This document shows, piece after piece, positions 40,525 through 53,519 of a DNA stretch of 64,000 nucleotides. Made by a program: the position numbers and the translations under genes. The DNA is from Icerya purchasi (Eukaryota; Arthropoda; Insecta; Hemiptera; Monophlebidae). How positions within the stretch are numbered: position 1 is the first letter of the stretch; every line of letters starts with the position of its first letter. The notes below the pieces were generated by a model. That model had not been told where the DNA came from. It saw only the letters and a program-made list of their open reading frames with translations, and made no database searches. The DNA is taken from positions 538,316,315 through 538,380,314 of the forward strand of contig CM077115.1 in the NCBI GenBank assembly GCA_039619475.1, written 5' to 3'.

Positions 40525-42228
40525 CAGGGAGCGGATCCAGAAGGACATTTGGAGGGGAAAAATTGTATAATTACGTAAAATCTTCTGCGGTAGGCCGTAG
40601 ATTTGAGAAATACCCCTTGTTTCATAAAGAAAATCATTAAAAATACGTAATTATTACAATTTTTAATTTAAATTTAGTTTTATTTTTAGATGAAAAATGA
40701 CACGAAATTATAAAATTTTAGCTAAAATGGTAGTTTAGAAATAGTATAATATCCTTTGTCAATCTCCCTTATTTCACTTTTAATTTCACCGACCTCCAAA
40801 TATGTTTGCTGTTCCTACGCTCTCTAAGTTTCTTCTATACGCCCTAATCAGACAGGAGTTCCACAGTTTTATTAATTCTTCAATTTCCTTCGCACGCAAC
40901 CGTTTTTACAGATGGTTCGAAGAGGCCTGATGACGTCGGTGCCTCTTATCCTACCAGATTTTGGCTTTTCAGAATCTTTTCGCCTGCCTCCTTTCAGTTC
41001 CATATCCATAAACGTATTAATGACTATCCTACGTTTCATTATTTTCATTTCCTCCAATCACCTTTCCTCTAAATTCTTGATTATATCTGACCCCATGAAC
41101 GCCCTTCAATTCATTCTCCCCTACTTAACCATTCCTGTGATTTTATCATACTCCGCATACGCTCACTTATCCACGTTCTTTTTTCCCTTCATTCCATTCA
41201 AATTGGTTTGCTATGGGCTCCTAGTCATTCGAGCATTTTCGGTAATGAAGCGGCGGACTCCTTGGCTCGGGTTGCTGCCTCTTCTCACTTCCTCTTTAAA
41301 AAAATCCCATCGGCCGATCTCCTTTCCCTGTGTAAAGGTTTTCGTCTTAGGTTTTGATCGGATATGTACGTTTTCTCTTTTTCAAACACTTGTTCTTTTT
41401 ATCTGTCTGTCCAACCTAGTGTCTTTCTGCCAATCCGTGGTTCTCTTTGTTTTTTTCACTTCGCCGTTCTGTTGTTGTCTCCGTTATTCGCTTACGCTCT
41501 TAAGCCGTACTTTATTATCTTCCTCCCGTTTTCGTTTTTCGTTGGTTTCCTCTACATATTGTCCTCTCCATTCAAACGAAGAGCATGTTTGCTATACTGA
41601 TCATGTGTTTATTAAGCGTTCATTTCTTTCTGCTGAGCGCTTTGCTTTCTACTTCAGTTTGCTGAGATTTGGTCTTCCTACTCCATATTGCGCCTCTTAT
41701 GTCCTATCTTTTCCCTCCCTACAGATTGTTCTTATTATTTATTCCTTTCTCCTAACAATATCTGACTGTATCGAGATGAAATTGACTCCTTCCTATTCTA
41801 ATTGTTTCTGGGTAAAGGTCGTCCCTGGTTGATAAGCCCCCCCCCCCCAAAAAAAAAGGAAAAAAGAAAGATATTATTTATTAGACTCTACTTCTTTTTT
41901 ATTTTTGTTAGTAATCCGATCCGAATTTTTTGTCATGAACAAGTAAAAGAAATATATCTTATTGAACTATTTTCATTTACATTACAAAATAAATAAAAAT
42001 GGCCCAAGATCGGCGACAGTTGTGTCTAAAATAGAATAAAAAAGGAATATTAATAGTTTTACTAGAAAATATTAAATATTATTTACGATTAATTCCGTAA
42101 GGAAAATTCATACGAATATTTTATAGCATAAATTAAGTTTCTCTGTTATAACAAATTTTTTCATAGAGGCTTTGGTTCTTTGGGGTGGGGGATGTCCCCT
42201 ATTCCCCCCGTCCGTGGATCCGCTACTG
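40525..42228. mobile_element. Element with inverted AGCGGATCCA ends, inside gypsy
   Basis: The ends are CAGGGAGCGGATCCAG (40525) and, inverted, TGGATCCGCTACTG (to 42228). A direct ATAAATA flanks both sides (40518-40524 and 42229-42235). The interior contains a LINE fragment (40800-41850), so either the element carried it or it is a second nesting level. Confidence 0.55.
40800..41850 (+). pseudogene. LINE RNase H domain and 3' end (R1/I/Jockey-type)
   Basis: Across shifting frames the sequence reads VFTDGSK (~40900, first RNase H acidic motif), SSKFLIISDPMNALQ (~41065), and LWAPSHSSIFGNEAADSLA (~41210), the His/Asp end of RNase H. A later LLRFGLPTP block at ~41660 fits the post-RNase H region of such LINEs. 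The copy ends at a C11 tract followed by A-rich sequence (41837-41870). A 306-codon open frame on this strand covers much of it but mixes correct and incorrect frames. Confidence 0.65.
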
Positions 42229-42520
42229 ATAAATAAGACAGAGATAGCGAAAGAAGAAGTAACCTTCGTTGAGTACAAACCGGCTGGGGGAGGCATTCCG
42301 ATGGTCCCCGAAAAAATAGAAAAGAAATTTCAACCTTAAGTCCTAAAGAAATTCGAATGTTTTTTATAGGTTTAGCGAACTTTTCAGAAAATTTATTCAA
42401 AATTACGCTTACCTATTAGAACCTGTGAGTAGGTTAGTTAAAAGTTCAGAAAATTTCATTTTGAATAAAGAAACAGAAAAATCATTTGCAGAATTCAAAG
42501 AAAGATTCATCAAGAGTTGT

Positions 42521-44325
42521 TAAAGGTGACTTCCTATTTTTCCCAATTCCCGTTTCTCCTAAATTTAGGATTTCACTTACTCAGCGCATCATCATTGTCA
42601 AATTTTAAACAGACTAAACGCATCATTTTTTTTGCTATTTGATTCCGCTGTTAATTTTTTCTTTCCGAAAAACAACAAAAACGTTTATATGGAAATCAGA
42701 AGTGAAAAAATACCGCTAAAAATGTTTAATGTAAATGCACGCGAAACGACGACTCCGATGAATATTTGCGAGTTATTCTATTCGAAGTTCAGTGCTCTAT
42801 AAATCCCACCCGCCTTATCAGTCAGTATATAGGAAGCCCCTTATTGATATTTAGTGTGACATGAACATTAAAGTTCGGAGTTCCAAAAAAATGAAGGGAG
42901 AATATTTTTTTTTCTTCTTTTTCTTAATCTTTTTGAGCTTAGGAAAGGAAGCAGAAAGTGTATCTAAAAAGTTAATAACCGAAAAGTAAAGTTAATACAG
43001 ATTTATTAAGTATAAATAACTTTTATTAATCATAGTATACTTAAAATTTTTTATAAGTTAATAAACTTATCTTTAATTTTTAATTTTTATTGTTTTTATT
43101 AAAAGTAAAAGAACTGCTGTTTTAAGCTCATTTACAACAATTTTTATGAAATAATTGAAGATTACATTGTTTATTACAGTGTTCATTTATGTAAAAGGAA
43201 CTTATGGTGATGTAAAGGTAAATTAAGATTGAAAACATCGGAAGGAAACAATGATTTGAGTAACGTTTAAAAGGAACTAAGTAAAACTAGCATAGTGTTA
43301 AAGGCAGTGAATAAAATTAAAAATAAATCTGGAAGATATAAACAAAACGATCACGTGTATAGCAGAAACTATGAAATGAACAAAAATGAAGATAGAATTA
43401 AAAGCATTATATAAAAATATATACATTTTGAATATTCTCATATATCCATGTCTCGAGTCGTATATATGTTATATATGATAATCTTTAGCAATAGATTTTT
43501 AGTTGCAGAAAATTAAAAAAACATGTAAAAAAGCTCAGCCTGAAAGGTTCTATATTTGTTTTCGCTTTACTTTTGTTTGGTTTCAGTTACATTTTAGCTA
43601 AGAAAAGGTCAGTTAAAATGCTCACGATAAGTTTCTCGAACAAACATACTACAATTTTCTATGCAAATTTTATTTATTTCGTCTTCTCGCAATTCTCGTA
43701 TCTGACTCTAAAAGTGTTCTCTTAGCCGTCTGCTCCTTTCTCTTTCCTACTTATGTGATATTCCTTCAGTATCCAAATTCGATCTACTAATTTCTGATCT
43801 CCTTTCTAAATATTCTATCTAAATCGATTTTACATGGGTACTAATATTTTAACTAATAAATATCAGGTATATATTTACTTGCTCGATTTGTTTTTTTGAA
43901 ATGATACATTCCTTATTATACTAGACTGAGTCAGAATTTCCGTTTTTTATACTCAAGTGACAGCTTATAATATTCGCGATAGAATTACACTTTTCTTCAG
44001 TACGATAATGTGCACAAGAAGACCCAAACCACAAAAGATTGCGGTTTCATGGTGTAAAATAGTCAACTAGTGATGATTTGCCGTATCTCAAAAAAGGGAC
44101 AATGAGATTTCGAAGTAAAAATGGAGTTATTTTTGCGATAAATGCAACATTTGAATTCATTTTTTTCATTCGCCTCGCAAAAAGCGATACTTAATTCAGT
44201 CGGTGTGCAGGTCTATTTATCTATGATGAAATTCGAAATACATATCGAATTACAATTTACCGGAGAAATAAAAAAATATCCGGAAATTTACTGTACTAAT
44301 CTATCCGTACCTATTTTTACCGGGG
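42521..44325. other. AT-rich stretch; one small secreted-type ORF candidate
   Basis: Apart from the ORF at 42861-42989 I see no gene, RNA or strong repeat. Confidence 0.55.
42798..42989 (+). other. Possible promoter and first exon of a small secreted protein
   Basis: TATAAA at 42798-42803 is followed by two TCAGT initiator-like motifs (42818, 42822), then an ATG at 42861 with 42 codons. From an internal Met at codon 11 the product has a Phe-rich hydrophobic run (FFFFFLIFLSLG) and an AES cut-site-like segment, as in a signal peptide. It ends TAA, but GAAAA|GTAAAG at 42986 could be a splice donor. Short length makes chance possible. Confidence 0.25.
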
Positions 44326-44329
44326 TACC

Positions 44330-44950
44330 CGAATTGCGCACCAACACTTCACATAGTGACAAGTCGGACTTGAATTGCGCACCGACCCAAAATAGACCAC
44401 CTGCTGAGAACTCGAATTGCGCACCGCTTTAAAAAAAAAAAATACTCCGGATTTTATAAAATCGACGAAGGAATTAAAAAACCAATAAAAGTGTGTCGTT
44501 TTTTCAGTGACTTCTAAAATGTCTTCTCATATCTCGATGGGGGGGGGGGAACGTTTGCTATTTGGAATAACATTTCGGTTGCTTAGAAAAAACCTCTTTA
44601 ATAGTTTGTGAACAATAGGTTATCATTCCGTTGCAGTACGGTTCTTATTCTAAATATTTTTAACAACCTCTAGGGAACATACACATATTTAAAGAAATGT
44701 TGCATAAAATAATTCAATTTGTTGCGCGAATATTATATAAAGTAAGGTAGATTAAAATAATTTCTAACTGAATATGTAGAATTTTCAGTGCACGGCGTAT
44801 TATATTTCATGAAGCTTGTGCTTCACATTAATACAAAAAAAGATTAATATCACAGCTACTTAATTTACATAAAATACAAATGTGATGACCGTATGAAATT
44901 TTCGAGTTCGACAAATTAGAGACATCTTTTATTATAGTATGGAGTTATTT
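44330..44950. mobile_element. GGTGCGCAATTCG family, copy B (left end only)
   Basis: Matches ~21320-21900: CGAATTGCGCACC.ACA, TAGACCACC.GCTGA.AACTCGA, ATCGACGAAGGAAT, and TTCATGAAGCTT..CTTCACATTAATAC. The right end of the family is not seen here. Confidence 0.65.
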
Positions 44951-45467
44951 AGAGGGCGCATCGGTTTTGCGAGCCAAATTCCTTATTTCGACATGATTGA
45001 TGACTTCAAATGACGAAAATGATTTCACAAACTAGAAGTAAATTTTTCTATGGCAACAACGCATCCTATCGCGGTATAGCGAATTGTAGATGAAATAGGA
45101 AACTGGCGAGCAATTTTAGGAAATGATTATTCAGCACATTGCGAAAAGGAGTTCGAGTTTCGCTCCGAACAAACGGCATACCACACATAAACATAAACTT
45201 TTCTATCCGACTCGAAGCAAAATTATTATCGCTTCGTAAATACGTAATAATAATAATAATAATAATAATAAACCTTTATTGAGGAAATTCTTAAACTATA
45301 TAACAAACATGAATAGTATAAATTTGATGTAGAAAAAACTAAATATTAAATTTCCTCGGCCCATGATGAGCAAAGGTTTCCTGTAATCTCTCCCATTCAA
45401 TTCTATCTATGGCTACTCTGAAAGTTTTTGTTCAATAAAAAATTACTAAAATCGTCTCTCCACCTTG

Positions 45468-47127
45468 TCAACTGAGATGCCCCCTTCTTCTTTTATAATG
45501 TGCAAGAAACCAGAAAGTGGCTCTATACGTCCATCTGTCATCCTTCATTCTTGCTACATGACCAGCCCAAGCCCATTTTTGTCTTCTAACATATCTGATT
45601 GCATCTATATTATTTTTTAATTTTTGTTTTATCAGTTTGAGTGGTACTTTATCGTTTTTCTTGATATTTAAAATAGACCGTTCAATTGTATTTTGTGTTA
45701 CCTTTATTTTATTAATAATTTTTGAAGTCAGACACCAGGTTTGACTGCCGTATGTTAAACTAGGTATAATAGTCGCGTTGAAAATTATACTTTTGTGGTA
45801 ATTGTTAAAAGGGCCTTTAAAAATATATTTTAGTGCCCAATACTTGTTCCAAGCTTTCGTTATTCTAGTATTTACTTCCGTTTTAGTACGATTTTCAAAA
45901 GATAATTGCTGACCTAGGTACGTTACTTGATTTACTATTTCTATAACCATTCCATTAACTTGTACTATTTTAGCGTTTCGGTTTTCTGTAAATATTTTCG
46001 TTTTTCCGATATTTATGGAAAGCCCAGCTTTTTTCCCCACATTGTCTAATTCTGTTATCATAGTTTTTAGTTCTTCCAAGGAATTTGACAAGAGAACCAC
46101 GTCATCCGCAAATCTTAAATTGGAAATTCTTTTTCCATTTATGTTTAAACCTTTGTTATCCCAGTGCAAATTCCTAAAAATATCTTCCAAAGCACGATTA
46201 AACAAAACCGGTGATAATGGGTCACCCTGTCTAACCCCTTTCTTAATATCAAAGTACCGACCCTCTACATCTGTTAATATTCTGGCTCTAAGGTCTTTAT
46301 ACATATTTTTTATTAATATTATGTAATTTTCTGGAACTCCTCGACTTTTAAGTGATGCAAATAAGTACTGATGTTTTAAAGAGTCGAAAGCTTTATTATA
46401 GTCAATTAGAGCCATATATATTTCGACTTGATATTCTATACATTTCTCAATGACACTTGGTCATGACATGTAGGTGATCTATTATAGCGAACGACCTTCT
46501 GAAACCAGCTTGTTCTACAGGTTGTTCGACTCTTATAATAGGCTGTATTCTATTTTCTAATAACTTTGAAAAAATTTTTGAAATAGTCAAACTTAAAAAT
46601 ATTGAACGATAGTTTTCAATTTTGTGTCGATCCCCCTTTTTAAACAACAATATTATATCAGAGTACTTCCATTTACAGGGAATAATGTCTGTTTTTAAAA
46701 TTCTATTAAATAGGATCGTTAAGATTTTTATTAATTGTAAACCTCCCAATTTTATGTGTTCGTTCATTATTTTGTCACTGCCTGGGCTCTTGTTGCGTCT
46801 CAATCTTTTTACTATCTCCTCTACTTCTTCATTCAGAAATTCTGGTTCTACTGTAGAACTAGTTTCAACAGAATTGCTTATACCGTGATCGTTATCTATG
46901 TCATTATAAAAATTTTTATAATATTCAGTTATGAAGTTATTTATTTCTTTTCTGTCGCCTATTTTCTCCCCTTTCAAGTTCATAAAATGAGTTGCCCATT
47001 GTGTACTTATACTGAGTTTCTTTTTTAGCAGTTTTATATTTTTACTCCCTTTTAAAATGTTATTAATAATTTCATTTTTTTGAGCTCGGTCCCTTTCTCT
47101 TATTTTATTTCTTATAGCTCTTGACAC
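45468..47127 (-). pseudogene. LINE reverse transcriptase, two large frame pieces
   Basis: Piece 46447-47127 has RRNKSPGSDKI and the IILLFKKGD..ENYRSI..SKIFSKLLENRI..EQAGFRR region. Piece 45468-46415 has MALIDYNKAFDSLKH, KKGVRQGDPLSPVLFN, the catalytic LRFADDVVLLSN, and the C-terminal RRQKWAWAGHVAR block. One frame change near 46430 separates them. Confidence 0.88.
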
Positions 47128-47191
47128 TAAATTTAATTCAATCTTTTCTTTTGGAGACCGGTTAGCGATTTTTTAAATTTCCATTCTTCTT

Positions 47192-48345
47192 TTACGTAAT
47201 TGGTAAATGTCCGTCTACTTCGCTTATCTGTGGGATATTTCCACTTCTTTTCTTGGATGTGTTTGTGAATGTTGACGTTATTGTTTGAGATATGGCGTTA
47301 TATAGTTCGTCAATCTCTTGATCTCTATTTAAGTTTATCTTTCCTAACTCTTCACTAATTATGTTTTCGTACTTTTCATAGTCTAATTCTGTATTCAAAT
47401 TTTTTATGACTCTCTTATAGTATTTTTCTTTATCAATTGCAATTGTTATAATTAGCAGTCTATGATCTGTATAGAAGCTGAATTTGTTCAAACCTTTTAT
47501 TTCGAAATTTATAATTGACACTGATTCATGCTAGGTACACTAGTATATAGTCTATTAATGATATTTATACAGTTGATTTGGAGATATCCATGACCATCTA
47601 TTTCCTATTATTTTTTTTTTAAACAGACTATTTACTATTTTTTTAGATTGAATTCTTGACAGAATCTTATGAGCATCCAACCCCTTTCGTTGCGTTTCCC
47701 ATAACCGTATAAACCCATTGTTTGTTTTTCACTTTTCTCTCTTTGCCCTATCTGGCTATTCCAGTCTCCCATAATTATTAAGTTGTTCTTTATTTTAATT
47801 GAATTTAAAATGTTTCTTAAATTTTCGTAGAAATTTTCTATTTCCCAATCTTCTGCAGCTGTAGTCGGAGCATAAACTTGAATACATGTTAGTATAACTT
47901 TATTAATTTTTATTTTTAAGATTGCTATTCTGTCGTTAATCCCCTTTGTCTCTACTACATTACATTCATTTTTAATAATAAAACCGACTCCTTTTTGTCC
48001 TGAGTTATTACCTATATAATAAAAAAGGTTCCCCTTTTGTGTGCGTATAATTTTCTCTCCAGGTCTTCTTACTTCGGACAATCCTAAAATTTTAATATTA
48101 GATTTCTGAAATGCCTCTTCTAATTCAATTAAGCTTTCTGGACTTTTAAGTGACCTTACATTCAGAGTAGCTATATGAACTTTGTGTTTTATTTTATTTT
48201 TATTACTTTTTATATTATTGATTTGATTTAAATTGCGCTTATCTAAATTTTTTGTAGTAATTTTAAATGGCGGGAGTGATGGAGGAAAAAAGGTATACTC
48301 ACCCTCGCTTACCGGCGTTTCTGGGTGAGGACAGTTCACGCTCAT
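47192..48345 (-). pseudogene. LINE APE endonuclease (broken)
   Basis: Piece 47635-48345 keeps HIATLNVRSL, LGLSEVRRPG, VYAPTTAAEDWEIENFY and MGDWNSQIGQ. Piece 47192-47521 continues with FYTDHRLLIITI, the SDHR-type C-terminal motif. A gap with a frame change lies between. Confidence 0.85.
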
Positions 48346-48419
48346 AACAGGCCGAGAAACGTTTCATTTATTTATAATATTTTGTTTATTTTTTGCACGT
48401 GTGGTTGGAGGTGATTGTG

Positions 48420-49307
48420 TTATTGTTTGTGTGTGTGTGTTGCTGGGTATGCTGGTGTTGGAGACTGTGTGTATGATGTGGACGCTGTCAATATGAACTT
48501 ATCGATAGAACTCTGCTTTTGGCCACCTTTGTGTTTTTCACTATGTTTTACTGCCGAATCTACTGCACTAATCTTGTCTATCTGCTTGGTTACATGGCTA
48601 ATGTTCCGCATAGTGGTACTCTCCTGCGTGGAATCGTCGGTCAGCTGTTCGAGATCTGATTCGCTGGTTATTATTTTCGCTTTACTTAAGTCTGTTTTCC
48701 GTACATAAACTTTACCGTCTCTGCACCATGCTTGGCTTATTTTATCTTCTTGACGCGCTAGCCTAGCAACTGCATAGAGTTTCCTAACGTGGCGAATCAG
48801 ATCTTGATCTATATAAATCGGTACTGATTGGGGTAAGTCAACATCGTTACTGTTTATCTTCAACTTCTTTGCATTACTTAGTAGTTGTGCTTTTTTTTCC
48901 TCTATCGTGAAGTTTCACGATTATCGGCGCCGGTGCGGAATCGTTGACCTTTTTAGGTAGACGATGTGCTGCTTCGATATCCCACTGCGCCAATTGCACT
49001 CCTAGTTTTATTCCTATCTTATTTATTAGTGACTTTACATTCTCCCCTTTTACGAACGGTACCCCGCGAACGATCACACATTGTCCACTCTGGAGTACTG
49101 ACTCAATTTTTTCAGCTCCTGTTTTAGAGGTTCGTTTTCTTTTTTGACGTATCCGATCTCACTTCTCAAATCTTCATTTTCTTTTCTTAATTTGTTAATT
49201 TCTTCCATTGCCTTATCAATTTTCGTATTTGTGTCGTTGCATGTAATCCCTATACCTTTTATTTCCTCGTGCATTTGATTAAGCTTATCAAAAAATTGAT
49301 TTTCCAT
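48420..49307 (-). pseudogene. LINE ORF1: coiled coil plus FP25K-like domain (broken)
   Basis: Piece 49074-49307 is a heptad-rich coiled coil (INKLRKENEDLRSEIGYVKKEN) ending LSQYSRVDNV. Piece 48874-49077 continues RGVPFVKGENV..DIEAAHRLP..PIIVKLHDR. Piece 48420-48863 gives a SQAWCRDGKVYVR segment. The domain order resembles insect LINE ORF1 proteins related to baculovirus FP. It probably binds RNA. Confidence 0.75.
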
Positions 49308-49310
49308 TTT

Positions 49311-50699
49311 TAGATTTCTAAATTCGAACGAAATGATAAAGTTATTTTAAATTTTTTGCCGAGTCTCGTATTTCTGACGACGTAGGTCGTGTTACATATA
49401 ACGAAAGCGGAAACGGTATACAGTCAGTTGCTTGTGTTAGTAAATAAATAAATGGGACGTGCTTACTTCGCTGGTTGAAAATACTTCACGTCAAGAATCG
49501 TGAGAACGCACTATTAGAATTCACCGAATTTAACGCGAAAACAAACTACATTTCTAAATAAACCACACCGCGTGAATTCCGTAAATACGTACATAGATAC
49601 TTTTTTTTGAATTCACGGTGAAATCTCTCGCGATATCCAGATAAAGGGATCTATTTATTCTATTTAGTGTTGTACGTATGCGTTGATGTACCATGCCCTT
49701 TTTACACTGTTAATGTTATTGATTAATATTAGATTAATTGAATAAGTTAAGTGGATTTAAATATTATTTTAAGCAGTAGAGGGAATTTGAATTTAGTCTA
49801 CATAGAGTGTAATTACAAATAAACAAAAATCGTGATAACGAAAATAACGTAACAGTTAAGAATTAAACATGTACCGCGAGTAATTATGATGCGAGTTTGG
49901 GAACAAACGTAGTGGCACCCAACATGTTTTTTTTTTTTTTTTGTTATTCATTTCATTTATTTCGTCTTCTTTATCTTATTTCCAATACTTGATGTGTAGT
50001 ACATTGGTGCATAGTGTACCGTTGATTTTGCTCGTTTCAATCTTAATTTGTTTTTTGTTAATTTCATTTACATTTTTTAATTATTTCTTTTCTATTATAT
50101 AACTTTTTTTTATTTAGTCCCGTTTTAATTTTTTTGTCACTTTCACGATTTCCCGATCAGCTGAACTTTTTGTTACAAATAACTCTTTTCAAGGCTACTT
50201 TTGGGTTTCTTTACTGAAATATTTTTCGTTGTATTTTATTAAATACTTTGTTCCGCTCGTCGTACAAATATACCCCCATTAAAAGCATGTACAAAAAAGT
50301 AAACACATCTAACATTAATTTTTTGCAGTCATCATCGAATTCAAATTGCAACACTAATTTGAGTACATATTGTAGTATAATCATTCACTTTTTTATAAGC
50401 TGAGTAATGCACATTTACTCCACTTTGACTTGTTGCCGGTTTTGAAAAGTTAATGTTGTTGAAGAATAATCCATAAGATTGTTAAGTATATTACCCTGAA
50501 ATGTACTACCTTTTATCTAATTACTTTTTACTTTCAGCGCATTTGCCTTTTTTAACTTTTACAACAAACTTTGAGGACGGTATAACTTTTTTACCGGTGC
50601 TACATTTCTGCATGAACGAAGAATCATTGAAATCAGTCTGCATAGTTATACGTAACCAAATACAAGATAAATAAATAAATAAATCAAACAAGTTCAGTC
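49311..50699. other. No recognisable gene
   Basis: Possible LINE 5' leader at first, then AT-rich sequence with a poly(T) tract (49926-49942). Nothing else is supportable. Confidence 0.5.
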
Positions 50700-52060
50700 A
50701 AGCATGATGTTTCATGCGCTCAGGGTTACTCCGTATGTTAATTTATAGGTAACTATAATATTTATGTTTACATAATGCTAAATTCGTAGGAATTTGATTT
50801 TTCCGCTGCCAAGAGGAAGAGGAACGTAATTTTTTGCGATTTTTTGAAATTATTGCCATCTCGAAAATTTCGTTAAGGAAATGAAATACGGTTTCGTTCC
50901 CGACAAATAGTAGTAACCTCTCAACTGATATATCACATGAACGGTAACAAAATTTTTATTCAAAATTTTGGGGATTCTACGCCCCTTGGAGTCTAATTTT
51001 GGCGATGGAAACTCGGATGCTGGAAACTAGAAAAATATGCGGGAATGTACTTGTTTTTAACCTTGTTCAAAATTTTTAACTATGATACTCGCGTCGCCCA
51101 AAAAGTGACAATACTTCATCTTTTGTGAACTTTTCATCAATTTCAAAAGTTTCGTTAAGGAAACGACTTATGGGTTCGTTCCCGTCAAATAACGATCATT
51201 CCAACAATATATCACATTGCCGGGAAAAAAAATATTTTTTTTTCAAAATTTCGAGCTTTTAGCACCCCAATGGTATAATTAAGCTGTATACCCGGATGTT
51301 CCAAACTACACAAATATACGCGGAAGGCCATATTTTTAACGATAATACTCGCGGCGCTAAAACACGCCATTTTTTGCGCTTTCTTGAACTTTTTGGCAAC
51401 TTTGAAAGTTTCGTTAAGGAAATCAAATATGGTTTTGTTTCCAACAAATTGCGATCTTTTCAACAATATATCATATGCCGGGGGGGAAAATATTTTTTTC
51501 AAACTTTTTAAGCTTTCGGCGCCCCAAAGGTTTGAATATGAAGTTGGAAGCTTAGCTATATTTTTCCTATGAAGCGGTCCTGTATGCATATGTCTAAAAT
51601 ACGTTTTGGTTTCTCCAACGTTTCTAATCGGGCTAATATTTCCGTGAACTTCCTTTTTTTGCTGTTTTTGGCCCAAAAGGGGAGATTTAATTAATTTTTT
51701 TACTGTATTTTTTTGATTTTATGAAAGGAATCCTGCATTTTATTTTATATTTAGAATTTCACCTTTAAAAGGTTTATCTACTAATGAGTTATGATTTTTT
51801 AAGTGATTTTTGAGGTAGTTTTAAATACCATATTTTGACGGTTTTTTTTGGTTTTTTGCCGTCCAGGGTAATCGGTCATCTTGAAATTATAGATCGTTTT
51901 AAGGGGAATTTTAATTGTAATTTATATTCCAAATTTGAAGTTTATAAGTCAAACCGTTCGTAAGTTATTGTGATTTTTATTTGATATTTTTGTCATTTCT
52001 GAACCTTATTAGGATTCCGTACGTTATATGTGTGTACGGGGAATTCTAAAAAGCTTATGT
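50700..52060 (+). repeat. Composite repeat, copy 1 (about three ~310-bp units plus tail)
   Basis: The units share TCGTTAAGGAAAT, a GTTCCCGACAAATAGCGAT-type phrase, ATATATCACATG, GCGCCCCAAxGGT and CGGATGTTCCAAACTA. The tail (51670-52060) contains GATTTTTGAGGT.GTTTTA, TTTTGCCG.CCAGGGTAATCG and GATTCCGTACGTTATATG. The same tail ends copy 2. Confidence 0.75.
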
Positions 52061-53519
52061 GCACGTATATTCTTTATAAATGAGACCGAATTGTATAAAT
52101 TTTAAAAATTATCGCCGAAGTGGAATGTCGATCGCTGTGTTCGTAAAACGCGTCTTGCTCGGTTGCCGATGTGAACAGATCATTTTACTTGGCTCGCAAA
52201 ACCGTAGTTTTGTCGGCTGTCAAAAATTTCCTTTGGCTCGCTAATCATGTGATTGATCACATCACTTCTGTTACATTTTTTGGTAGTGCAAATTCTAAAA
52301 TGGCCCCCCATAACTAAGACATATTCATGTCAAAAAATAAATCAATAATAAATATTCGGAAGCAGAGTTGCGGAAATACTGGAATAACTATGGATCTGGG
52401 ATGTTTGTAGAGGGCTGTTAGATAAGTAGTGTTTGGAATTAATAATTAAAGAAAAGCTTAAGCGAAATGCGATATTGCTTAATGGATAATTTCGCTTCCT
52501 TATCAATATCAACGATCTGTGGCAATAAAATTTTAAGTCGTAGCAGAGTAATATTATATATGTCGGTGTTTTGTTTTTCGCTGTTTTCTTTCGCTTCATT
52601 GTTTTTGATTTCTACTCGTTATCGTTTACTTCATTTTTATTGATTTTCTTTTTTTTATTTTTCTTCTATTCAAATTCATCCGGTTCTTATTTTCGTTATT
52701 TCCGCTTATTGATTCGTTTTAACTCCTTCCTCCTTATTCGCTTTTACTTATTTGAAATAGCCCTTTTCAGAGCTTCTTCCGTTCGATTATATTGCGTAAT
52801 CGCGTATTAAATTGTCTAAATAACTCCTTTTGGGAATCGCTAAATTTAGTTAACTGCATTTTTCAGATTTATTGTTACTTGTGTAATCGAAGCGGTAAAA
52901 ATCTAGTTTTTTGTATCGCTTATTTTCGGCTTTCGTTTGTTCGTTTTGTCGAATAAACACAACTTTATTCAACGAAGTTATATTCTCGTATTCAGTTTTA
53001 ACAAGAACAAATAGGATGTGTAAGGCGAGAAGATTATCAGGAAAGAGATTTTGAATAACTTAAAACGCTAAAAGAAACACATAAAATGGGAAAAATATTT
53101 GGCGAAGTTATGGGAACAAATATATGGAGTAGTTGAAAAGGTATATGGTGCAGTGGTTGTGTATGCACAGAAATTTTAATTTACATTGATTCATTATTCT
53201 CAGTCTTGTGTTTTGTTATAAATGTTCTTCATGACTTCATTGACATAAGATTTGAATGTAAGTAAAATTAAATTTTTTTTTTATTATTATTAATGCCATG
53301 ATTATGATGGAGTACGCGACTCCGAAACATGTCGGTAATTTGTAATTTTTAATATTTTAAATATATTTTCTGTGATAAAAGTGACTTTTTATATAATATA
53401 ATATATTGAAAATTAAAATATTTGTTAAAACACGGAAGAATTATTTATAAAGTTTAAGGTGATATATTCTGATTATATTGTAACGGCACTTACCGTTGCT
53501 AACTTAACAATTTTGTTTT
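52061..53519. other. No recognisable gene
   Basis: AT-rich, with a T/C-rich low-complexity frame at 52571-52810. A TGTAACGGC.CTTACCGTT motif at 53479 resembles a gypsy-type LTR start but could not be extended. Confidence 0.5.

Larger units (their letters stand above)
38740..42520 (+). pseudogene. Ty3/gypsy pol relic, split by other elements
   Basis: Aspartic protease motif VDSGSDITAIS is at ~39070. A pre-RT region follows at 39384-39653. RT pieces at ~39810-40040 (AIDLVSRFLQIPLKE) and 40003-40191 carry the catalytic SYVDDLLVFS. The RT resumes at ~42240-42520 with AKEEVTFVEYK, a PKEIRMF-type motif and FILNKETEKSFAEFKERF. Between 40222 and 42236 other repeats are inserted. Many stops and frameshifts show it is long dead, and no LTRs are recognised. 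Confidence 0.75.
45244..49310 (-). mobile_element. APE-RT LINE with ORF1, (TTA)n-tailed
   Basis: On the minus strand, ORF1 (49307 to ~48420) precedes an APE endonuclease (48345 to ~47200) and a reverse transcriptase (47127 to 45468). The 3' end is a microsatellite-like tail (TAA repeats on the + strand, 45244-45274) instead of poly(A). Gene order is complete but several frameshifts make it inactive. The clade is uncertain; simple 3' repeats favour RTE-like LINEs. Confidence 0.85.

Noticed and set aside
40912..41832. 306-codon open frame, hydrophobic, membrane-protein-like
   Set aside because: It overlaps a LINE RNase H fragment whose motifs appear partly in this frame and partly in another; the hydrophobic look is accidental.
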